Positions 43,858-51,645 of a stretch of DNA of 55,528 nt are shown here, one piece after another. Made by a program: the position numbers and the translations under genes. The notes under the pieces are model-generated. The model worked only from the letters and a program-made list of their open reading frames with translations, was not told the DNA's origin and did not search any database. Numbering within the stretch: position 1 is the stretch's first letter; every line of letters starts with the position of its first letter. The DNA comes from Streptomyces adelaidensis. GTDB taxonomy: Bacteria > Actinomycetota > Actinomycetes > Streptomycetales > Streptomycetaceae. The DNA lies in the NCBI RefSeq assembly GCF_016598475.1, contig NZ_JAEMUX010000059.1, positions 1 to 55,528 of the forward strand, read 5' to 3'.

Positions 43858-46800
43858 TCACCCGCTGCCGTCGCCGAGTTCACCGAGTTCGCCGCGGACC
43901 TGGAGGGCGGCCAGCGCGGCACGCGAGGTGACCCCCGTCTTGCGGTAGATGCGGGAGAGGTGGGTCTCGACCGTGCGCGGGCTGAGGAAGAGCCGCTCGG
44001 CGATGGCGGGACTGGTCAGACCCTCCGCGACGAGGGCCGCGATCTCGTGTTCGCGCGGGGACAGCGTGGCCGGCTCCCCGGGCGCCGGCTCCGGCGCGGA
44101 CGGGCCCGCGACCGCGTCCGTGCCGGGGCCGGCACCCACGCCTGGGCCGGAGCCCGCCTCGGCCTCGGGGTCGGCCGCGCTGTCGGCGAAGACGGCCGGG
44201 CGGATCAGGTCCGCGAGGCCGACGAGCAGGCGGGCGTCGGCCTCGGTGCTCAGCCGCCGGGCGCGTTCCCACATGGCGCGGGCACGGGCGGCCCGCCCGG
44301 CGGACGCGGTCAGGGGCGCGCCCAGCAGCAGCGTCTGGGTCTCCCACAGGAGGGCTCCGCCCCGGAGCGCCTCCTCGGCGGCCCGCTCGAAGAGGTCGGC
44401 CGCGGCGGCCACATCGCTCTCGGCCAGCGGCACGTGTGCCCAGCTGCGCAGCGCGGACGCCCGCTGGGCCGCGAGGCCGAGCCGCTCCGCCTCCTTGCCG
44501 GCCCGTTCCGCCCAGAGCCGGGCCTCCTCGTGCTCCCCGGTGAACACCGCGGCGGTGACGAGGATCTCCAGGAACAGCGGCCGCATGCTGGGCTGCAGGC
44601 CCCCGAGATCCTCCCCGCCCGCCCGCAGCACGGCGGCCCGGGCCCGCGCCGGATCACCGGCGTGGATCGCGGCGTACCCGAGGATGCACCAGGCGATGGA
44701 CGCCCACCAGCCGGTGCCCGAGCCGGCCCGGGCGACGGCCTCCTCGGCCACGGCCAGCGCGGTGCCGTCGCCCGGCGGGAGCGCGGGGATCAGCGCCTGC
44801 GACTTGGACGCCAGCACGAAGGCGAGCACCTCGTCGCTGCCGATGCTCCGGGCGATCGTCTCCGCCTCCTCCGCGAGTTCGAGGGCCGACCGGAGCCGCA
44901 GTGTCAGGACCTGGACGTGGGACTGGCAGAGCAGCAGATGCGGCACGACATAGAGCCGGCCGCCCCGGCGGGCGACGACGAGGCCGCGCTCGGCGTGCCG
45001 CTCGGCGTCGGCGTACCGCTCCAGGAAGGCCTCCGCCCAGCCGAGGCGGGCCAGCGGCTCGCACAGCCCCGCCAGATCCTGGTCGGTGAGGGAGTCGATC
45101 AGCGCGGCGGCACGGTCGGCGGCCTCGGCGGCGGCCACCGTGTTGCCCTCGTACGCCTCCCCGAGCGCGGTGACGGCGAGGGCGCCCGCCTCCGCGACCT
45201 CGTCGCCCAGCGACCGGGCCAGCTCCAGGGTGCGGGCCACGTCGTCGCGTACATCGGGGTAGGAGCTGGCGTGCGGTGCCGACGAGCCCAGCTCCAGACC
45301 GAGTTCGACGGTGTCGGCGGGGGAGAGGTCCGCGCCCCGGGCCAGTTCGCGGCGCAGCAGGGCCACGGCCTCGGCGTACCGGCCGAGGTGGCGCTCCATG
45401 ACGGCGCACAGGGTGACCGCCGAGGCCCGTACGCCGTCGTCGGTGCCCGGTGGCGACAGGCTGATCACCTCGTGCAGCAGGTCCCGGCTCTCCCGCAGCC
45501 CGCCGCAGACGCCGAGCGCCTCGGCCCGGCGCAGCATCAGGTCGCGGCGGAGCGCGGAGTGCACCGGCCGTTCGGGCAGATGGGTGAGGGCGACGCCCAG
45601 CCAGTGGGCGCTGCTCGCGGGCGCGGTCGCGGCGGCCTGCCGGGCGGCCTCGGTGAGGACGGCCACGGCGTCCGGGTCCCAGCCGGTCATCGACCGCTCC
45701 ACGTGGTGCGCCCGCTCTGTCACGGGCGCCCCGACCCGGGCCAGCTCGGCGGCCGCGAGCTGGTGCATCCGGGTGCGCAGCAGGGGATCGGTGGTGTCGT
45801 GGACCAGGGCCCGCAGTACCGGATGCCGCAGCGCCCAGCGGCCGTCGGGCCCCGGCTGCGCGAGATCACGGGCGGCCAACTCCCTGAAATCGGCGTCGAG
45901 TTCGCTCGCGGGGCGACCGGTGACAGCCGCCACCAGGGCGGGCGACGCATGGTCGCCGAGCACCGCCACCGCCTGGACCGTGCGGCGCCGGGCGTCGGTG
46001 AGCGGGGTCAGTTCGTCCAGCAGCAGGGAGCTGAGCCCAGCGGGCCGCCCGGCCTGGAGCAGCGCCAGGAAGTACAGGGGATTGCCCTCACTGGCCGCGT
46101 ACAGCTCGGCGGCGAGCGGGGCCGGCCGGTCGGGGGCCAGCGTCACGAGGCAGGCGCCCCGGTCCAGGGGGCCCAGTTCGAGGCGCAGCACCGTCCCGGT
46201 TTCCACACCTCGGGTGAGCGAGGCGGCGAGCCGGGGCGAGGTCTGCCGTTCGCGGCGCGCCACCACGATCAGTACGGGGGCGCGCCGCGGCGGATGTCGT
46301 ACGAGATGGTCGAGCAGTTCCAGGGACGCCGGGTCCGCCCAGTGCACGTCGTCGAGGGCCACCACCAGGCCCTGGCAGGTCCGCGCGATCCGTGTCAGGA
46401 AGTCGGCCACGGAGCGTTGCAGGACGAAACGGTCCATGGAACGGCTCTCGGTGAACGGCGACGGCGGCCCGGCCCCGGTGTCGAGGTCCGCGAGCGCGTC
46501 GGTCAGGGGCTGGTACGGCAGATGCCGCTCGTACTCGGTCGCCCGGCCGCGCAGCACCGTCATGCCCCGGTCCCCCGCCCGTGCGCACAACTCGGACACC
46601 AGCCGGCTCTTGCCGATCCCCGCGGCCCCGGTGACATCGACGACCGTCGGCCCCCGGCCCGGGCCGCCGCCGGTCGCCGTACCGGTCCCGGTCAGGCCGT
46701 CGAGCACCTCACCGAGCCGTGCCAGCTCGCTGTCCCGGCCCACCAGCGGAGCCACGTCCCACGGCAATGCGTCCCCCCGAAGCCGTCCCGGAGTCGTCCC

Positions 46801-46884
46801 CGAGCCGTTCCGTAACCAATCCGGACGTTCGTGATCGCGAACCCCCGGGCCGAATATTTGAGGATTGTACGTAGATTCCGACAT
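43858..46884 (-). CDS. Large ATP-binding LuxR-family regulator (LAL type)
   Basis: A 1008-residue transcription factor. Residues 45-330 form a STAND/AAA ATPase: LVGRDSELARL, Walker A GAAGIGKS (86-93) and Walker B LVVALDDVHWAD (Asp178). A long helical TPR-like region follows (about 400-880). An acidic Pro/Gly linker leads to the LuxR HTH (about 940-1000): LSPREHEIAALVAEGLTSPAIAERLFLS, then PRTVETHLSRIYRKTGV. LAL regulators respond to nucleotide and an effector bound to the helical region, and often control sugar or antibiotic genes. It is convergent with the GH2 pseudogene (60 bp apart) and divergent from the NCS1 permease gene, a possible target. Confidence 0.93.
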   Translation of the reverse strand: MSESTYNPQIFGPGVRDHERPDWLRNGSGTTPGRLRGDALPWDVAPLVGRDSELARLGEVLDGLTGTGTATGGGPGRGPTVVDVTGAAGIGKSRLVSELCARAGDRGMTVLRGRATEYERHLPYQPLTDALADLDTGAGPPSPFTESRSMDRFVLQRSVADFLTRIARTCQGLVVALDDVHWADPASLELLDHLVRHPPRRAPVLIVVARRERQTSPRLAASLTRGVETGTVLRLELGPLDRGACLVTLAPDRPAPLAAELYAASEGNPLYFLALLQAGRPAGLSSLLLDELTPLTDARRRTVQAVAVLGDHASPALVAAVTGRPASELDADFRELAARDLAQPGPDGRWALRHPVLRALVHDTTDPLLRTRMHQLAAAELARVGAPVTERAHHVERSMTGWDPDAVAVLTEAARQAAATAPASSAHWLGVALTHLPERPVHSALRRDLMLRRAEALGVCGGLRESRDLLHEVISLSPPGTDDGVRASAVTLCAVMERHLGRYAEAVALLRRELARGADLSPADTVELGLELGSSAPHASSYPDVRDDVARTLELARSLGDEVAEAGALAVTALGEAYEGNTVAAAEAADRAAALIDSLTDQDLAGLCEPLARLGWAEAFLERYADAERHAERGLVVARRGGRLYVVPHLLLCQSHVQVLTLRLRSALELAEEAETIARSIGSDEVLAFVLASKSQALIPALPPGDGTALAVAEEAVARAGSGTGWWASIAWCILGYAAIHAGDPARARAAVLRAGGEDLGGLQPSMRPLFLEILVTAAVFTGEHEEARLWAERAGKEAERLGLAAQRASALRSWAHVPLAESDVAAAADLFERAAEEALRGGALLWETQTLLLGAPLTASAGRAARARAMWERARRLSTEADARLLVGLADLIRPAVFADSAADPEAEAGSGPGVGAGPGTDAVAGPSAPEPAPGEPATLSPREHEIAALVAEGLTSPAIAERLFLSPRTVETHLSRIYRKTGVTSRAALAALQVRGELGELGDGSG

Positions 46885-47010
46885 GTCGGAGGACGGACCG
46901 CCACCCCCCGGGACGCCACCTTGACGCCCTTGACCGGCGGATCTAGGTTCCCCTCGACGCGATCAGCGTGATCGGACGGACAGATCCGCGATCAGACAGG
47001 CAGGTCGACG

Positions 47011-48495
47011 ATGCCGGACTCCCGTACCTCCGACGGCACTTCCGCCGTCCGTCCGCTCCAGGTGGAGACCCACGGCCTGGAGGTGATCGGCGACGCCGAG
47101 CGCAAGGGCACGCCACGCACCCTCTTCTGGCCCTGGTTCGGCGCCAATGTCTCCGTGCTGGGCATGAGTTACGGCGCGTTCGCGCTCGGCTTCGGCATCT
47201 CCTTCCAGCAGGCCCTGGCCGCCGGTGTCGTCGGCATCGTCTTCTCGTTCCTGCTCTGCGGCTTCGTCGCGGTCGCCGGCAAGCGCGGCTCGGCACCCAC
47301 GATGGTGCTCAGCCGGGCCGCGTACGGCGTGCGCGGCAACCGGCTGCCCGCGGCCGTCTCCTGGCTGCTCACCGTCGGCTGGGAGACCGTGCTGTGCGCG
47401 CTCGCCACCATGGCCACCGCCACCGTCTTCCGCCGGCTCGGCACGGGCGGCGGCACCGAGACCAAGCTGGTGGCCCTCGTCCTGGTCGCCGCCCTCGTCG
47501 TGGTGGTCGGGGTACTGGGCTTCGACCTGATCATGCGCTTCCAGGCCGTGATCACCGTGGTCACGGGCGTCCTGACGGTCGTCTACGTCGCACTGGTCGC
47601 CGACCACATCCACTGGTCCGCCGTCAGCGCCGTACCCGCCGGCTCCGCCCAGCAGTTCATCGGCGCCCTCGTCTTCATGATGACCGGCTTCGGCCTGGGC
47701 TGGGTCAACGCGGCGGCCGACTACTCCCGCTACCTGCCGCGCGGCTCCTCCGGCCGGGGCGTCGTCGGCTGGACCACCTTCGGCGCCTCCCTCGCCCCGC
47801 TGCTCCTGCTGGTCTTCGGCCTGCTGCTCGCGGGCTCCTCCACCGACCTCGGCGAGGCCATCGCCCTCGACCCGATCGGCGCGCTGACCACCCTTCTGCC
47901 CACCTGGTTCCTGATCCCGTTCGCCGCCGTCGCCGTACTCGGCCTGGTCGGCGGCGCCGTCCTCGACATCTACTCCTCGGGCCTCGCCCTCCTCGCGGCC
48001 GGCCTGCGCGTGCCGCGCCCGCTGGCCGCGCTCGTCGACGGAGTGCTGATGATCGCGGGCGCCGTCTACATCGTCTTCTTCGCCGACGACTTCCTCGGCC
48101 CGTTCATCGGCTTCCTCACCACCCTCGGCGTCCCCATCGCCGCCTGGTGCGGCGTGCTGCTGGCCGACCTCCTTCTGCGGCGCCGTGACTACGCCGAGGA
48201 CGACCTGTTCCGCACGGACGGCCGCTACGGCGACATCCCGCCGGGCCCGCTCGCCCTCACCCTCGGCGCCACCGCCCTCGGCTGGGGCCTCGTCACCAAC
48301 TCGGCGGCGGGCTGGCTGGACTGGCAGGGCTACCTGCTCGGCCCCCTCGGTCTCGGCGGCAGGAACGGCGACTGGGCCTACGCCAACCTGGGCGTCCTGA
48401 TCGCCCTGGCGGTCGGCTTCCTCGGCACGCTCCTCCTCGCGCGCGGGCGAGTACGGGCGCAGGAGACCCCGGGCCCCACGGCGGCCCGGCCATGA
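47011..48495 (+). CDS. NCS1-family purine/cytosine/hydantoin-type permease
   Basis: A 494-residue membrane transporter with 12 predicted helices. The N-terminus THGLEVIGDAERKGTPRTLFWPWFGANVSVLG is the NCS1 entry motif. Other landmarks are SRAAYGVRGNRLPA, NAAADYSRYLP and GVLLADLLLRRRDY. NCS1 proteins import cytosine, purines, allantoin, hydantoins or thiamine precursors by symport. The coupled isochorismatase-like hydrolase (ATGA overlap) suggests a ureide or nicotinamide-like compound, but the substrate is not readable. ATG at 47011. It is divergent from the LAL regulator with 126 bp between starts. Confidence 0.9.
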   Translation: MPDSRTSDGTSAVRPLQVETHGLEVIGDAERKGTPRTLFWPWFGANVSVLGMSYGAFALGFGISFQQALAAGVVGIVFSFLLCGFVAVAGKRGSAPTMVLSRAAYGVRGNRLPAAVSWLLTVGWETVLCALATMATATVFRRLGTGGGTETKLVALVLVAALVVVVGVLGFDLIMRFQAVITVVTGVLTVVYVALVADHIHWSAVSAVPAGSAQQFIGALVFMMTGFGLGWVNAAADYSRYLPRGSSGRGVVGWTTFGASLAPLLLLVFGLLLAGSSTDLGEAIALDPIGALTTLLPTWFLIPFAAVAVLGLVGGAVLDIYSSGLALLAAGLRVPRPLAALVDGVLMIAGAVYIVFFADDFLGPFIGFLTTLGVPIAAWCGVLLADLLLRRRDYAEDDLFRTDGRYGDIPPGPLALTLGATALGWGLVTNSAAGWLDWQGYLLGPLGLGGRNGDWAYANLGVLIALAVGFLGTLLLARGRVRAQETPGPTAARP

Positions 48496-49130
48496 CCGCA
48501 CGGACTTCCCCCGGCGGCGAAGCCGCCCCCGCCACCGGCCCTCAAGCGCCCCGAGACCGCACGGTCACCCCGCCGGGCCTGCTCGCCGTCATCGACATGC
48601 AGCGCGTCTTCGCCGAACCGGACAGCCCCTGGGCGGCACCGCGTTTCACCGAGGCCGCGACCGGCGTACGACGTCTGCTGCCGGCCTTCGCCGAAGAACG
48701 GACCGTGTTCACCCGCTTCGTCGCGCCGGAGCGGCCCGAGGGGGCGTGGCGGGCGTACTACGACCGGTGGCCCTTCGCACTGCGGCCACCTGACGCCCGC
48801 CTCTGGGAAATCGTCGACGAACTCGCCGACGACACAGGGGACTTGGTGGATGCTCCCACCTTCGGCAAGTGGGGCCCGGGGCTGGCCGCCCGCCTGGGAA
48901 CGGACGGGCGGCTCGTCCTGGCCGGTGTCAGCACCGACTGCTGTGTGCTGTCCACCGCCCTCGCCGCCGCCGACGCGGGAGTCGAGGTGCTGGTGGTCGC
49001 CGATGCCTGCGCGGGCGCGACCGACGAGTCGCACGCCAAGGCCCTGTACGTGCTGGACCTGTACCGGCCGCTCATCCGGGTCGTGACCGTCGACGAGGTG
49101 CTGGCTCAGTCGCGGCCCGTACCCCGGTAG
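48492..49130 (+). CDS. Isochorismatase-family cysteine hydrolase
   Basis: A 212-residue cytosolic hydrolase of the isochorismatase/nicotinamidase superfamily. The triad is visible: Asp in LLAVIDMQRVF, Lys in APTFGKWGPGL, Cys in GVSTDCCVLST. Members cleave amide or vinyl-ether bonds (nicotinamide, N-carbamoylsarcosine, ureidoacrylate and others). It starts on the ATGA of the NCS1 permease, so it probably acts on what the permease imports. The first 28 residues are a non-conserved Pro/Ala segment. Its 3' end overlaps the 3' end of the convergent fucosidase gene by 25 bp. Confidence 0.9.
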   Translation: MTARTSPGGEAAPATGPQAPRDRTVTPPGLLAVIDMQRVFAEPDSPWAAPRFTEAATGVRRLLPAFAEERTVFTRFVAPERPEGAWRAYYDRWPFALRPPDARLWEIVDELADDTGDLVDAPTFGKWGPGLAARLGTDGRLVLAGVSTDCCVLSTALAAADAGVEVLVVADACAGATDESHAKALYVLDLYRPLIRVVTVDEVLAQSRPVPR

Positions 49131-50395
49131 AGGTCCAGTTCCCCGTCCAGTTCCACGGCGAGGACCGTCGCGTACGCGTCGAGGTCGGCCTGTGCGGGGG
49201 CGTCGATCCAGGTCACGCCGGGTACGGCGTCGAGGCCGCCGATCACCTGGTGGCCCAGCTCGATGCCCGTGCCGAGGACGGTGACCCTCTTGACGGGGTT
49301 GCGCAGGCCCCGTACCGCCACGGACTCGCGCGGCACGTCGAAGCAGGTCAGATACAGGGTGCGCCGGTCGGCGGAGAGGGTGCTGGGACCGTAGTGGTGC
49401 CCGGCGGGCAGGCCCGCGACCGTCCCGTACACGGCGTCGGAGTGCCGGCCGATCCACGCCCCGAGCCCTTCCAGCCGCTCGACCTGGTCGGCGGGAATCG
49501 ACCCGTCCGCCCTCGGCCCGACGTCCAGCAGCAGATTGCCGCCCATACCGATCGTCTCGGCGAAGTAACGCACCAGCTGCCGCACCGACTTGTGGTGGTG
49601 GTCCTGATGCTGGAAACCCCAGGAGTCGTTGATCGTCAGGCACAACTCCCAGGGCCCGTCGGGTGCTTCGAGCGGCACTCCCTGCTCCGGGGTGGCGTAG
49701 TCGCCGTGGCTGAGCATCCGGGCGTTGAGGACGGTGTCCGGGTTCTCCGCGAGGATCAGCTCGGCCAACTCCCGTATCCGCCACTGCTGTTCGGTGCGCT
49801 CCCACTCGCCGTCGAACCACAGCAGATCGGGGCGGAAGCGTTCGACGAGCTCGGTGATCTGGGCGTCGCGGTAGGCGAGGTAGCGGTCCCAGGCGGCCGG
49901 GTCCTCCTTGCCGGGCTCGGCGTGCGAGTAGGGGTTGGCGTCGCTGCCGCCGGGGTGGGTGTTCGTCCACTTGGAGATCTCGGGGTGGCGGATGCTCGCG
50001 TAGTCCGGGTGGTTCCAGTCGGAGTGCGAGTAGTAGAGGCCGACCTTGAGGCCCCGCTCCCGCAGCGCGTCGACGTACCCGGCGACCACGTCCCGGCCCG
50101 CCGGGGTGCGCCGGACGACGCTCAGGTCGCCGTGGGCGGTGTCCCACAGGGCGACGCCGTCGTGGTGCCGGGCGGTGAGCACCGCGTACTTCGCGCCGAC
50201 CCGGGCGAACAGCTCGGCCCAGGCCGCCGGGTCGTACACGGAAGCGGTGAAGCCGTCGAGCTGCTTCATGTACTGCTCGTGCGGCACCTCGCCCCAGTAG
50301 AAGGACCAGGATTCCGGCACCCCGTCCACGGCGTAGATGCCGTAGTGGATGAAGATGCCCAGTTTGGCGGCGGGAAACCAGGGTTGCATGGCCAT
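49106..50395 (-). CDS. Alpha-L-fucosidase (GH29)
   Basis: A 429-residue glycoside hydrolase. The barrel begins PWFPAAKLGIFIHYGIYAV. It has AKYAVLTARHHDGVALWD, GLKVGLYYSHSDW and the nucleophile motif LLWFDGEW (Asp195). NLLLDVGPRADGSIP ends the catalytic domain. A C-terminal beta-sandwich follows from about residue 335. There is no signal peptide, so it acts on imported fucosides inside the cell or is a related GH29 activity. It stands alone; no sugar transporter is adjacent. Start ATG at 50395 (or the next ATG, two codons on). Confidence 0.93.
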   Translation of the reverse strand: MAMQPWFPAAKLGIFIHYGIYAVDGVPESWSFYWGEVPHEQYMKQLDGFTASVYDPAAWAELFARVGAKYAVLTARHHDGVALWDTAHGDLSVVRRTPAGRDVVAGYVDALRERGLKVGLYYSHSDWNHPDYASIRHPEISKWTNTHPGGSDANPYSHAEPGKEDPAAWDRYLAYRDAQITELVERFRPDLLWFDGEWERTEQQWRIRELAELILAENPDTVLNARMLSHGDYATPEQGVPLEAPDGPWELCLTINDSWGFQHQDHHHKSVRQLVRYFAETIGMGGNLLLDVGPRADGSIPADQVERLEGLGAWIGRHSDAVYGTVAGLPAGHHYGPSTLSADRRTLYLTCFDVPRESVAVRGLRNPVKRVTVLGTGIELGHQVIGGLDAVPGVTWIDAPAQADLDAYATVLAVELDGELDLYRGTGRD

Positions 50396-50632
50396 GCGGA
50401 CACGCTACGGGGAGCGCCGCGGCGGGCGCGTGGGCGCCGGTCACCACTACTGGTCGGTTTTCACCCCCAGGGCTGTCGCGCGGCCCGTGCCCGCCGCGGC
50501 GCACACCATGCGTGCACCGGACGGGCACACGGGCACAGGAATGTCCGTGGCCCAGCCGGGTACGCGAGGGACGTCAAGCCCGGGACGGACATCGTGCCGG
50601 GTGGCCCGTCCGCCACTAACCCGGGATCTTCC

Positions 50633-51043
50633 ATGGACATACCCTCCACCGACCGCGCCGCCTCGGCGGCCCAGCGGGCGCTGATCGCCCTCGTCCTCGA
50701 CACCGCGGACACGGCCGCGCTGGACACGCTGGCCGACAGCGACGTACTGGTGCCCGTGCCGGACGACGCCGACGAGGCGACCGTGAGCGATCCGACGGCC
50801 GTCGCGCTGCCCGTCCTCGAGCAGCCGGGCGGCCCGCAGATGGTGCCGGTCTTCACCTCGGAACCGGCGATGGCCGAACTGCTCCCCTTCGTGTCGCGCT
50901 ACCGCCTGGTCCCGCTGGGCGCACTGGCCTCCCAGTGGCCGGCCGACGACGACCTCTCCCTCACCATCGACGCCGGCTCCCCGCACGGCCTGACCCTCCC
51001 CGGCCACGACGTGGGCACCCTGCTGGGGCGGCACGCGATGTGA
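50633..51043 (+). CDS. SseB-family protein
   Basis: A 136-residue small acidic protein. LIALVLDTADTAALDTLADSDVLVPVP, then MVPVFTSEPAMAELLPF and LTIDAGSPHGLTLPG fit the SseB N-terminal domain fold, a small alpha/beta module of unclear biochemical role found in many actinobacteria. The ATG at 50633 follows a 237-bp intergenic gap shared with the divergent fucosidase gene. It converges with the MarR gene 27 bp away. Confidence 0.75.
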   Translation: MDIPSTDRAASAAQRALIALVLDTADTAALDTLADSDVLVPVPDDADEATVSDPTAVALPVLEQPGGPQMVPVFTSEPAMAELLPFVSRYRLVPLGALASQWPADDDLSLTIDAGSPHGLTLPGHDVGTLLGRHAM

Positions 51044-51070
51044 TCCGCCGCCGCGACCGGAACGCAGGCG

Positions 51071-51472
51071 TCAGTCCTGCCGCAGCATGCGGGCCAGGAC
51101 GTCGCGCTGCAGGGGGAGGACCTCGGTGTGCAGGTCGCGGCCCTTGTCGGTGAGGGTGACCCATACGCCGCGCCGGTCCTCCGCGCAGACCGACCGCTCC
51201 ACCAGGCCGTCCTTCTCCAGGCGCCCGATCAGCCGGGACAGCGCGCTCTGGCTGAGGTGCACCTTCTCGGCGATGTTCTGCACCCGGCAGAGATCCCCGG
51301 CCTCCTGGGCCGCCGCCATTTTGGACGCGAGGATGTCGAGCACCTCGAAATCACTGGCTCCGAGGCCGTGCGGGTGCAGTACGCGGTCGATCTCGCACAT
51401 CGTCCGGGCATGCACCGCGAGAATGTCCCGCCACTGGTCCTCGAGCCGGGCGCCGACCGTGTTCGCTGCCAT
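51071..51472 (-). CDS. MarR-family transcriptional regulator
   Basis: A 133-residue winged-helix regulator. VQNIAEKVHLSQSALSRLIGRLEKDGLVERSVCAEDRRGVWVTLTDKG is the complete MarR DNA-binding domain with wing (about residues 64-113). The N-terminal helix forms the dimer interface. The ligand is unknown. The two cysteines LCRV and SVCAEDRR could make it redox-sensitive, as in OhrR-like relatives, but this is speculation. Start ATG at 51472. No obvious target gene is divergent; self-regulation is likely. Confidence 0.92.
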   Translation of the reverse strand: MAANTVGARLEDQWRDILAVHARTMCEIDRVLHPHGLGASDFEVLDILASKMAAAQEAGDLCRVQNIAEKVHLSQSALSRLIGRLEKDGLVERSVCAEDRRGVWVTLTDKGRDLHTEVLPLQRDVLARMLRQD

Positions 51473-51500
51473 GTGTGCACGGTAACAGTGGGCGCGTCTT

Positions 51501-51630
51501 CGGCTGCGGGTGAGTGGGGGTTGCTCGCGCAGTTCCCCGCGCCCCTGAAAAGCGGGGGCTGCGCCCCATGCCTTTCGCCTTTATGGGGCGCGGGGAACTG
51601 CGCGACCAGCCCCCACCGAACCGGCAGCCG
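51501..51630. repeat. Streptomyces-type intergenic inverted repeat
   Basis: A long imperfect palindrome. The outer arms are GGCTGC/GCAGCC (51502-51507 with 51624-51629). The core arms GCGCAGTTCCCCGCGCCCC (51527-51545) and its complement GGGGCGCGGGGAACTGCGC (51585-51603) pair over 19 bp. A smaller inner hairpin fits between them. This core is, to my knowledge, one of the common repeated intergenic hairpins of Streptomyces genomes. It sits between the glgB stop and the MarR start. Confidence 0.85.
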
Positions 51631-51645
51631 AAAACGCACCACCCA

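Noticed and set aside
43960..46815. Long open frame (over 900 codons) antisense to the LAL regulator
   Set aside because: It is the mirror of a high-GC gene with strong third-position bias. Its translation is low-complexity Gly/Arg/Gln with no family motif, while the minus-strand frame has a complete ATPase and LuxR HTH.
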